A stretch of 6,448 bases of DNA. It comes from Candidatus Peregrinibacteria bacterium. GTDB taxonomy: Bacteria > Patescibacteriota > Gracilibacteria > UBA1369 > UBA12463. The position numbers were made by a program, and so were the translations under genes. The DNA lies in contig JACRIA010000002.1 in assembly GCA_016215735.1 (NCBI GenBank), forward strand, positions 1-6,448, given 5' to 3'. The notes below the pieces were generated by a model, which worked only from the letters and a program-made list of their open reading frames with translations, was not told the DNA's origin and ran no database searches. Positions 1 through 5,238 of the stretch are shown piece by piece (the first letter of the stretch is position 1; every line of letters starts with the position of its first letter).

Positions 1-42
1 ACCATCAGGCAGTATTGCCCATAAAACTTCATGTTCGTTCAT
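1..42 (-). CDS. 5' end of a minus-strand gene leaving the window (possible transposase N-terminus)
   Basis: Reading leftwards from an ATG at 42-40, fourteen codons give MNEHEVLWAILPDG before the window ends. The same frame is closed by a TAA at 60-58 and has no other usual start codon between, so this ATG is the only plausible start if the gene is real. An AGGAGG on the minus strand (70-65) lies 22 bases from the ATG, too far for a normal ribosome binding site. The segment resembles, from memory only, the short N-terminal 'LLLP-G' stretch of ISAon1-type transposase fragments. Fourteen residues cannot establish that. It is divergent to uvrA. The call that a gene starts here is moderate; the function is a weak guess. 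Confidence 0.4.
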   Translation of the reverse strand, partial: MNEHEVLWAILPDG

Positions 43-139
43 TTTAGGGGGGTTATTTTATACTCCTCCTATTCTCTCAAATTTTTTCTCAAACTAAAAA
101 TCCGTTGATCCCAATAGATGAGTAGCAATAGTGAGCGAT

Positions 140-160
140 AATTTGCGACATAAATTTGCG
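140..160 (+). repeat. AATTTGCG direct repeat overlapping the uvrA -35 box
   Basis: AATTTGCG occurs at 140-147 and again at 153-160, 13 bases apart centre to centre. The second copy overlaps the proposed uvrA -35 hexamer at 156-161. Just upstream a looser direct repeat, CAATAGATGAG (112-122) and CAATAGTGAG (126-135), also lies in the divergent spacer. A protein bound here would sit on the promoter, so it is a possible operator. Two short copies in AT-rich DNA can also arise by chance. Confidence 0.3.
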
Positions 161-184
161 CTGGCAGCTTTTATATGCTAAAAT
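156..184 (+). promoter_or_regulatory. uvrA promoter (extended -10)
   Basis: A -35-like TTGCGC at 156-161 is followed after exactly 17 bases by TAAAAT at 179-184. The -10 box is preceded by TGC, giving the extended -10 form TGn-TAAAAT. This predicts transcription starting near 191 and a leader of about 72 bases before the uvrA ATG at 263. No LexA box of the Gram-negative CTGT-N8-ACAG type or the Gram-positive GAAC-N4-GTTC type is visible around it, so SOS control is not supported. Spacing and hexamers are good, but the promoter is predicted from sequence alone. Confidence 0.6.
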
Positions 185-203
185 TTATCTCAACTTTCAC
201 CAC

Positions 204-254
204 GGCCGCAGGCCACGCGACCGCAGGTCGCATAACACGCGGCAGCCGGCCGCG
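204..254 (+). repeat. Cluster of three GC-rich hairpins in the uvrA leader
   Basis: Three perfect small palindromes lie in a row just before uvrA: GGCC-GCA-GGCC (204-214), GCGACC-GCA-GGTCGC (217-231) and CGCGGC-AGCCG-GCCGCG (238-254). The first two have a GCA loop closed by a C-G pair, a loop class known to form unusually stable DNA mini-hairpins. The stretch is strikingly GC-rich against the AT-rich sequence on either side. The last hairpin ends eight bases before the ATG, where it could mask translation initiation in the mRNA. No poly-T follows, so these are not intrinsic terminators. The same loop design reappears inside uvrA at 1638-1688. Confidence 0.7.
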
Positions 255-262
255 AAACATCT

Positions 263-3244
263 ATGCCAATCGATAAAATCACAGTAAAAGGCGCGCGCAT
301 CCACAATCTGAAAAATCTTTCAGTAGAAATTCCGAAAAACAAGCTCACCGTCATAACAGGCTTGAGCGGTTCCGGAAAATCATCGCTCGCATTTGATACG
401 ATTTACGCAGAAGGCCAGCGCCGCTATGTTGAAAGCCTTTCAACCTACGCGCGCCAATTTTTGCAATTAATGGAAAAGCCGGATGTTGATTCAATAGAAG
501 GCTTATCTCCCGCGATTTCAATAGACCAAAAAACAGCGTCGCGCAATCCGCGTTCAACAGTCGGCACAATCACAGAAATATACGACTATTTAAGGCTTAT
601 ATTCGCCAAAATCGGCCATCCGCATTGCCCACAGTGTGGGAAACCCATTACGCGCCAAAGCGTAAGTCAAATTGTAGAAATAATCGCAGGAATGCCCGAA
701 GGCGCGAAAATAATGATTCTTAGTCCTTTAATCCGCGATAAAAAAGGCTCGCACCAGAAAATTTTTGAAAAAATAAAAAAATTTGGATTTGTGCGCTGCC
801 GCGTTGATAGCGAAATTTACAGCATTCTCGAAGTACCGGCGCTTGATGAAAATAAAAAACATTCAATCGAAATAGTTGTTGATCGTATTGCAATAAAAAA
901 CCTCGGCCGCATCACAAAAACTTTGCCTTCAGGCCAGGTGATTGATATGCCGAATCCAGAAAGATCGCGTTTGGCTGATTCTGTTGAATTGGCAATTAAA
1001 CATGGCGAAGGAACCCTTATCGTGCAAAATTTCGACACAGGAAAAGAAGATATTTATTCAGATAAATACGCGTGCCCAAATTGCAATATTTCTATTGCTG
1101 AAGTTTCGCCGAGAATGTTTTCTTTTAATAGTCCGCACGGCGCGTGTCCGACTTGCCACGGCCTCGGCACAAAACTTGAAATCGATCCAGACTTAATTAT
1201 GCCGAATAAAAATTTAACGCTTGCAGAAGGCGCAATTTTACCTTGGTCTTCAACAACTTCGCATCTAACATGGTACAATAAAATTCTCGAAGCAGTCGCG
1301 AAAGCGAATAAATTTTCAATGAACACGACCGTAGGCCGCTTATCAAAAGAAGCTCTAAACCTTGTTATGTACGGCACAGAGGATAAAAAATACACTGTTA
1401 GAGTCGGCGCTTCTCAATCAAATTTTGAAGAAGAAGAGGAGGAAATCGCACCAAGCGGATTTATTGGCGATTACACAACAACTTTCGAAGGCGTTATACC
1501 AAATCTTGAACGCCGCTATATGGAAACAGAATCTGATTATGTCCGCAAAAAAATCGAGGGATTTATGCGAATTCTTGTTTGTCCTATGTGCAAAGGCAAT
1601 CGGCTCAAACCAGAGGTTTTGGCAGTTACAATAGGCCGTTCGCCGCAGGCGAACACAGGCCCTATAAACAAGTTGTCGCGAAGCGACACCGCAAATGAAA
1701 AATCAATCGCTGATATTAGCCGCATGTCTATTGAAAAAACACTCGGATTCGCAAATTCGCTCAAACTTACAGCAATGGAAAAAGAAATCAGCAGACTTCC
1801 GCTCGCTGAAATCCGCAACCGCCTGCAATTTTTAATAAATGTGGGTTTGCCTTATCTTACGCTTGATAGAACCGCGAATACTCTTTCCGGAGGCGAAGCG
1901 CAGAGAATAAGGCTCGCGACGCAAATCGGCTCGCAATTAAGCGGAGTTTTGTATGTACTTGATGAGCCGACAATCGGCCTACACCAAGACGATAATGAAA
2001 AACTTATCCAAACTCTGATAACTTTGCGCGATCTCGACAATACCGTAATTGTTGTTGAGCACGATATAGATATGATGAAAGCCGCGGATTATATTCTTGA
2101 TATTGGTCCGGGCGCAGGAAAACACGGCGGAAACGTTATCGCGCAAGGCACACCCGAGCAAATAATGAAAAATCCAGTTTCTGTTACAGGCCAGTATTTA
2201 TCGCACAAAAAAATGATTCCAGTTCCAAAAAAACGTAGAAAAGGCACAGACAAATCAATCAAACTTATCGGTGCGACACAGCATAATCTCAAAAATCTTA
2301 CTGTTGAATTTCCGCTCGGAACATTCATTGGAATAACAGGCGTGAGCGGTTCCGGAAAATCAACACTTATAAATGACATACTTGTTAAACAGCTTACACA
2401 AGACCTTTATGGCACTCCGACAAATCCAGGTACACACGAAAAAATCGAAGGCCTTGAACATATTGATAAAATTATTAATATTGATCAGTCGCCGATTGGT
2501 AGAACTCCGCGCTCAAATCCTGCAACTTACACAGGCGTTTTCACGGATATTCGCGAATTATTTGCGTTAACTCCTGAAGCAAAACTCCGCGGATACAAAA
2601 CAGGTAGATTTAGTTTCAATGTTCGCGGCGGCCGCTGTGAAGCTTGCGCTGGCGACGGTACGAAAAAAATCGAAATGCACTTTCTGCCGGATGTTTATGT
2701 AACATGCGAAGAATGCAAAGGCCAGCGCTACAATGCTGAAGCGCTTGAAATTTTGTATAGAGGAAAAAATATCGCGCAAGTTTTAAATATGACTGTTGAC
2801 GAGGCAATGGAATTTTTCAGCGCGATTCCATCAATCAAAACAAAACTCGAAACATTGCAGGACGTGGGGCTTGGTTATATTCATCTTGGCCAGCCCGCAA
2901 CAACACTTTCAGGAGGTGAAGCGCAGAGAATTAAACTTTCAACAGAATTGTCCAAACGTTCAACAGGCAAAACGCTTTATGTTCTCGATGAGCCCACAAC
3001 AGGTTTGCATTTTGAAGATGTTTCGCGCCTGCTCCAAGTCCTGCATCGTTTGGTAGATAAAGGCAATACAGTAATCACAATCGAGCACAATCTTGATGTA
3101 GTGAAATCAGTGGATTATGTAGTTGATCTTGGTCCGCGAGGCGGAGATGAGGGCGGTTACATAATCAGCCAAGGTACGCCTGAAGAAATAACAAAAAATA
3201 AAAAATCCCTCACAGGCAAATGGTTAGCGCAATTTCTTAAATAA
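263..3244 (+). CDS. uvrA: UvrABC system protein A (excision repair damage-recognition ATPase)
   Basis: UvrA dimers scan DNA for helix-distorting lesions and load UvrB, after which UvrC incises on both sides. It acts in the cytoplasm on DNA. The protein has two ABC-type ATPase halves. The first holds Walker A GLSGSGKS at residues 33-40, zinc cysteines C271, C274, C295, C298, a further CPMC pair at 440-443, signature LSGGEAQ at 541-547, Walker B ending D567-E568, and H600. The second holds Walker A GVSGSGKS at 693-700, zinc cysteines C792, C795, C815, C818, signature LSGGEAQ at 882-888, D909-E910, and H942. All catalytic motifs are intact. The start gives MPIDKITVKGARIHNL, the usual UvrA opening, with no Shine-Dalgarno site. 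Residues 459-479 are an insertion relative to typical UvrA, made by a palindromic element in the gene. A run of six glutamates lies at 389-394. The length of 993 residues is slightly above the usual 940-970. No clear terminator follows, so some read-through into the next unit is possible. Confidence 0.98.
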   Translation: MPIDKITVKGARIHNLKNLSVEIPKNKLTVITGLSGSGKSSLAFDTIYAEGQRRYVESLSTYARQFLQLMEKPDVDSIEGLSPAISIDQKTASRNPRSTVGTITEIYDYLRLIFAKIGHPHCPQCGKPITRQSVSQIVEIIAGMPEGAKIMILSPLIRDKKGSHQKIFEKIKKFGFVRCRVDSEIYSILEVPALDENKKHSIEIVVDRIAIKNLGRITKTLPSGQVIDMPNPERSRLADSVELAIKHGEGTLIVQNFDTGKEDIYSDKYACPNCNISIAEVSPRMFSFNSPHGACPTCHGLGTKLEIDPDLIMPNKNLTLAEGAILPWSSTTSHLTWYNKILEAVAKANKFSMNTTVGRLSKEALNLVMYGTEDKKYTVRVGASQSNFEEEEEEIAPSGFIGDYTTTFEGVIPNLERRYMETESDYVRKKIEGFMRILVCPMCKGNRLKPEVLAVTIGRSPQANTGPINKLSRSDTANEKSIADISRMSIEKTLGFANSLKLTAMEKEISRLPLAEIRNRLQFLINVGLPYLTLDRTANTLSGGEAQRIRLATQIGSQLSGVLYVLDEPTIGLHQDDNEKLIQTLITLRDLDNTVIVVEHDIDMMKAADYILDIGPGAGKHGGNVIAQGTPEQIMKNPVSVTGQYLSHKKMIPVPKKRRKGTDKSIKLIGATQHNLKNLTVEFPLGTFIGITGVSGSGKSTLINDILVKQLTQDLYGTPTNPGTHEKIEGLEHIDKIINIDQSPIGRTPRSNPATYTGVFTDIRELFALTPEAKLRGYKTGRFSFNVRGGRCEACAGDGTKKIEMHFLPDVYVTCEECKGQRYNAEALEILYRGKNIAQVLNMTVDEAMEFFSAIPSIKTKLETLQDVGLGYIHLGQPATTLSGGEAQRIKLSTELSKRSTGKTLYVLDEPTTGLHFEDVSRLLQVLHRLVDKGNTVITIEHNLDVVKSVDYVVDLGPRGGDEGGYIISQGTPEEITKNKKSLTGKWLAQFLK
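1631..1699 (+). repeat. In-frame palindromic insertion within uvrA
   Basis: Two perfect hairpins lie inside the reading frame: GTTCGCC-GCA-GGCGAAC (1638-1654, seven base pairs) and TGTCGC-GAA-GCGACA (1674-1688, six base pairs). The second contains GCGAAGC, a heptamer known as an exceptionally stable DNA mini-hairpin. The first can extend outwards through ATAGGCC (1631-1637) pairing with GGCCCTAT (1658-1665), with small bulges. The encoded residues 459-479 interrupt a conserved stretch that in UvrA normally reads AVxIGGKSIxDV; here AVTIG and KSIADIS flank about 20 extra residues. The frame is kept. This is reminiscent of Rickettsia palindromic elements, which also insert in frame into genes. 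Family membership is inferred, since only this one coding insertion is in view. Confidence 0.65.
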
Positions 3245-3290
3245 TTTAGCTTCCGCAGACTTATACCCCCGTCCCCATTTAACAGAATTC

Positions 3291-3447
3291 AATAGAATTA
3301 AATGAAATTTAATATAATTTAATATTTTCGCTTTACAAAACTATTGAAAAATTGTACAAAATTATATATATTAGGTGCGCACAATAAAGTTCTTTTAAAT
3401 AAAGTTGTCTAAAATTTAATGGAATTAAATGAAATTTAATTTAATTT
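3291..3447 (+). repeat. 30-base imperfect direct repeat pair flanking the distal promoter
   Basis: Positions 3291-3320 and 3418-3447 match at 28 of 30 bases, sharing an identical 19-base core GAATTAAATGAAATTTAAT (3295-3313 and 3422-3440). The two copies lie 127 bases apart on either side of the distal promoter. Each core is itself a palindrome, ATTAAAT-GAA-ATTTAAT. The second copy is preceded by another palindrome, ATTTAAT-GGA-ATTAAAT (3414-3430), which shares its right half. A core of 19 identical bases is long enough to look deliberate even in AT-rich DNA. Paired binding sites for a regulator, possibly allowing looping, are a reasonable reading. Remnants of a small duplication are the alternative. 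Confidence 0.6.
3344..3372 (+). promoter_or_regulatory. Distal promoter of the HTH/zinc-ribbon unit
   Basis: TTGAAA at 3344-3349 and TATATT at 3367-3372 are separated by exactly 17 bases, a near-ideal sigma-70-type arrangement. Transcription would start near 3379, inside the perfect palindrome GTGCGCAC (3375-3382). A second palindrome, TTGTACAA (3352-3359), lies in the promoter spacer. Downstream there is also a direct repeat of AATAAAGTT (3383-3391 and 3398-3406). The transcript would carry a leader of about 100 bases before the ATG at 3482. It could be a second, differently regulated start for the same unit. The region is very AT-rich, so chance -10 matches are common. Confidence 0.45.
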
Positions 3448-3475
3448 GCTAAAGCTTAATGTTCTTTAGTATAAT
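3446..3475 (+). promoter_or_regulatory. Proximal promoter giving a predicted leaderless transcript
   Basis: A perfect -10 box TATAAT is at 3470-3475, with a weaker -35-like TTGCTA at 3446-3451 and an 18-base spacer. With the usual distance from the -10 box, transcription starts at about 3482, which is the A of the ATG. No Shine-Dalgarno sequence precedes that ATG, which agrees with leaderless initiation. The position is predicted only. Confidence 0.55.
3449..3469 (+). promoter_or_regulatory. Candidate operator: inverted repeat in the promoter spacer
   Basis: CTAAAG (3449-3454) and CTTTAG (3464-3469) form a perfect 6-base inverted repeat with a 9-base centre. It overlaps the end of the proposed -35 box and ends directly against the TATAAT box. 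Half-sites centred 15 bases apart are longer than one helical turn. A dimeric repressor here would block RNA polymerase. The adjacent gene encodes a small winged-helix DNA-binding protein, so autoregulation is an obvious but untested idea. Confidence 0.4.
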
Positions 3476-3481
3476 TAAATT

Positions 3482-3757
3482 ATGGTAGAAAATTTTTTGA
3501 CAACCGAACAAGTAGCAAAATCATTGCAGGTACATCCTTTCACTGTTCTAAAGCTGATCAAGGCGAAAAAAATTCCTGCAATTAAAATCGGGAAAATGTA
3601 CAGAATCCGCGAAAGCGACCTGAACAAATTCTTGGAAGCAAGCGCGAAAGAAGTTCGTCCCACCTCACACACCACAGAAGAAACGAAAACAAAGCCGGCA
3701 CCGCAAACCGCGCCTCACAAGCCAACATCAACAAAAGATCATTTTATAATAAAATAA
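3482..3757 (+). CDS. Excisionase-type (MerR-like) helix-turn-helix DNA-binding protein
   Basis: This 91-residue protein matches the small 'DNA-binding domain, excisionase family' pattern. Residues 5-15 (FLTTEQVAKSL) open with the LT-x-E-x-A helix, P19-A28 supplies the recognition helix, I34-R41 (IKIGKMYR) is the wing, and E44-E52 is the closing helix. The domain binds DNA with a winged helix. Members include phage and transposon excisionases but also many chromosomal regulators. Residues 55-91 are a tail rich in Thr, Pro, Lys and His with no predicted fold, perhaps an interaction or nonspecific DNA-binding arm. There is no integrase or recombinase next to it, so a regulator is more likely than a recombination directionality factor. 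It is followed after 18 bases by the zinc-ribbon gene. Translation probably starts on a leaderless mRNA. Confidence 0.88.
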   Translation: MVENFLTTEQVAKSLQVHPFTVLKLIKAKKIPAIKIGKMYRIRESDLNKFLEASAKEVRPTSHTTEETKTKPAPQTAPHKPTSTKDHFIIK

Positions 3758-3775
3758 CAAACCGCTCCCCTCACA

Positions 3776-3979
3776 ATGATAGTTAACTGCTTAAATTGCG
3801 GAAAATCAGTATCCTCGCGAATAAACCTTTGTCCATATTGCAAATGGGAAGTGGCTCCAGTTGTCTTGCATGAAGAAAAACCGCCGGCAGTACACGGTTA
3901 TAGAGAAATGATAAAAAACAGCCTGAAAACTATATCAGGCACAATTGTCGAAACAGTACTGCGCTACGCACACAAATAA
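3776..3979 (+). CDS. Small zinc-ribbon protein
   Basis: This is a 67-residue protein. Four cysteines in two CxxC knuckles, C5-L-N-C8 and C19-P-Y-C22, are spaced as in a zinc ribbon of the short type found in many small bacterial proteins. Residues 23-40 are a linker. Residues 44-66 (from MIKNSLKTIS onwards) look like one amphipathic helix, too polar for a membrane span. It begins 18 bases after the HTH gene and ends before the shared terminator, so the two are very probably co-transcribed. No ribosome binding site is visible, so coupling to translation of the upstream gene is possible. It might be a partner of the HTH protein or a nucleic-acid-binding accessory. The exact role is unknown. Confidence 0.8.
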   Translation: MIVNCLNCGKSVSSRINLCPYCKWEVAPVVLHEEKPPAVHGYREMIKNSLKTISGTIVETVLRYAHK

Positions 3980-4044
3980 TCCTTAATTTAGCCCTAGAAA
4001 AGCCGAAAGTTACTCTCTAAATACTCCCACAAAAGAAAGACATC

Positions 4045-4074
4045 AAAAAACCCCATCCCCTCATGGGGTTTTTT
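4045..4074. terminator. Bidirectional intrinsic terminator
   Basis: A perfect 12-base-pair stem, AAAAAACCCCAT (4045-4056) with ATGGGGTTTTTT (4063-4074), surrounds the loop CCCCTC. The stem ends in six T on the plus strand and, because its left arm starts with six A, also in six T on the minus strand. It lies between the plus-strand pair ending at 3979 and the minus-strand pair ending at 4183, so it can stop transcription from both sides. Confidence 0.92.
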
Positions 4075-4088
4075 CGTACAGCGCGCCA

Positions 4089-4114
4089 CCCCGCCGGGGG
4101 TTATTCAGGCGGGG
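4089..4114. other. GC-rich hairpin between the convergent units
   Basis: CCCCGCC (4089-4095) pairs with GGCGGGG (4108-4114) over a 12-base loop. An alternative smaller fold, ACCCC-GCCG-GGGGT, is possible within 4088-4101. There is no T tract on either strand, so it is not a standard intrinsic terminator. It lies within the 3' untranslated region of minus-strand transcripts and could protect mRNA ends. Confidence 0.45.
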
Positions 4115-4140
4115 CTGCAATATAAAGAAAGATCAGATCA

Positions 4141-4179
4141 GAAAGGGGATAGCTCGCGCGAGGCGAACCATGCCCTCTC
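4141..4179 (-). other. Structured 3' end of the minus-strand transcript
   Basis: Just past the stop codon of the secreted-protein gene, minus-strand RNA can pair GAGAGGG (4179-4173) with CCCUUUC (4147-4141), using one G-U pair. Between these arms lies the palindrome CTCGCGCGAG (4153-4162). This could be a stabilising or rho-independent-like 3' structure, but no U tract follows. The evidence is modest. Confidence 0.3.
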
Positions 4180-4182
4180 TTA

Positions 4183-5238
4183 TCAGAGTTTCTTATTTTT
4201 GCACTGTTTTTCTTGAATCGTCGCAGCGCATTTGAACAAAGCTTTCTGTGTCGGGAATGTATCTCTCAAAATTTGATTAAGTTCATTAATTTTTTCAGCG
4301 AAAATACGGCTCGTTTCATCAGATTCATTTTTATAAAGAATTTCGTAGCGAGTTTTAAGATCAACTTTTTCAACTTCAGCAGCGTATGTGTCTTTCGAGG
4401 ATTTGATAGCGTCCAATAAATCGCTGTATGTGTTGCCCCCGCCTTTCGGAATATTTTTTTGAAATTCCGCGTAAACATCGCTTAAAGTTTGCATTGGCGC
4501 AACTCCGTTAAGCCGCACTTCTGCCCAATCGCTTAGCGAAGACCAGTTGCGTTTCGGAAGGCCGATATTTTTCGCCTTTTCCGCGGTTTTCTTTTTCATT
4601 TTTTCCCAAGCAGGAGACATGCCTGCGCCTGTTTCGACAAATTCATCCCATTTTTCATTAAGCTCTTTCCACGTTGGGTCAACGCAATTGTTGTATTCAG
4701 CGATTCTTGCCGCGTATTTTTTCTTTAAATCATCATAATATGATTTGAAAACCGCTTCCTGATCCGCATTTTTCACAAAAAGATTTTTTAAATCAGTTTC
4801 AGCTGACTTGCGCGGAATAACGCTCTTCTGGCCAGCTGCTTTATTCGGGTTATTTATCGCGTAAAGCCGCAGATACATCAGTTCCATTTGAAGTTCGTAC
4901 GCGCGATTTTTTAAATCAGGCAATTTTAAAGTTTCACAGTTTTCATAAGCTTTTCGGATTGCCGCGGTCTGTTTCTGCAATTGCGTTTCAATGCTGAAAA
5001 TGTCGTCGCGCCAGCATTGGTTTCTGCTGAAAATGTCTTTGAAAAATTCAGTCGCGCTGTCGTAACTTATCAAATTGCTCATAAAAACATCAAAATCATC
5101 AAAATAATTCACTAGCGGGCACGCGTCTTTTTCGCCGATCGCATTCGCGGTTTGTATGCTCGCAGCGCCGGCCGCTGTTATAATGAGCGCCGCTACTGCC
5201 GCCGCAACAGAAACTAATTTTTTTATTTTAATCCACAT
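4183..5238 (-). CDS. Secreted six-cysteine helical protein of unknown function
   Basis: This 351-residue protein has a clear N-terminal signal peptide: basic WIKIKK, a hydrophobic core at about 8-28 and an A-N-A site, with cleavage likely after residue 33. The mature part has six cysteines (C40, C75, C101, C185, C337, C346), an even number compatible with disulfide bonds outside the cytoplasm. Most of it looks alpha-helical and highly charged, with heptad-like stretches around 79-125, 160-185 and 290-335. No catalytic motif is recognisable. There is no lipobox and no second membrane span, so export to the cell surface or beyond is inferred. Its ATG overlaps the end of the upstream gene by 11 bases, suggesting translational coupling. 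It ends with TGA immediately followed by TAA. The family is not recognised. Confidence 0.85.
   Translation of the reverse strand: MWIKIKKLVSVAAAVAALIITAAGAASIQTANAIGEKDACPLVNYFDDFDVFMSNLISYDSATEFFKDIFSRNQCWRDDIFSIETQLQKQTAAIRKAYENCETLKLPDLKNRAYELQMELMYLRLYAINNPNKAAGQKSVIPRKSAETDLKNLFVKNADQEAVFKSYYDDLKKKYAARIAEYNNCVDPTWKELNEKWDEFVETGAGMSPAWEKMKKKTAEKAKNIGLPKRNWSSLSDWAEVRLNGVAPMQTLSDVYAEFQKNIPKGGGNTYSDLLDAIKSSKDTYAAEVEKVDLKTRYEILYKNESDETSRIFAEKINELNQILRDTFPTQKALFKCAATIQEKQCKNKKL

Noticed and set aside
97..200. LexA/SOS box upstream of uvrA
   Set aside because: Neither the CTGT-N8-ACAG nor the GAAC-N4-GTTC pattern is present near the promoter.
185..262. Riboswitch or attenuator in the uvrA leader
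   Set aside because: The hairpins are separate, simple and perfect, with no terminator T tract and no resemblance to a known riboswitch core.
351..2807. Several open frames of 60-113 codons on either strand within uvrA
   Set aside because: All lie inside the intact, strongly conserved uvrA frame and show no independent domain or start signals.
3245..3290. Intrinsic terminator directly after uvrA
   Set aside because: No stem followed by a T tract is present in this stretch, so none was annotated.
3291..3447. CRISPR array
   Set aside because: There are only two repeat copies, 127 bases apart, with promoter-like sequence between, and no cas genes.
3980..4182. tRNA or small RNA gene in the convergent gap
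   Set aside because: No cloverleaf arms or T-loop consensus are seen; the structures there are explained by a terminator and simple hairpins.
4183..5238. UGA recoded as glycine (as in Gracilibacteria and SR1)
   Set aside because: This gene ends in TGA directly followed by TAA, and uvrA, which would be expected to contain in-frame TGA codons under such a code, has none.
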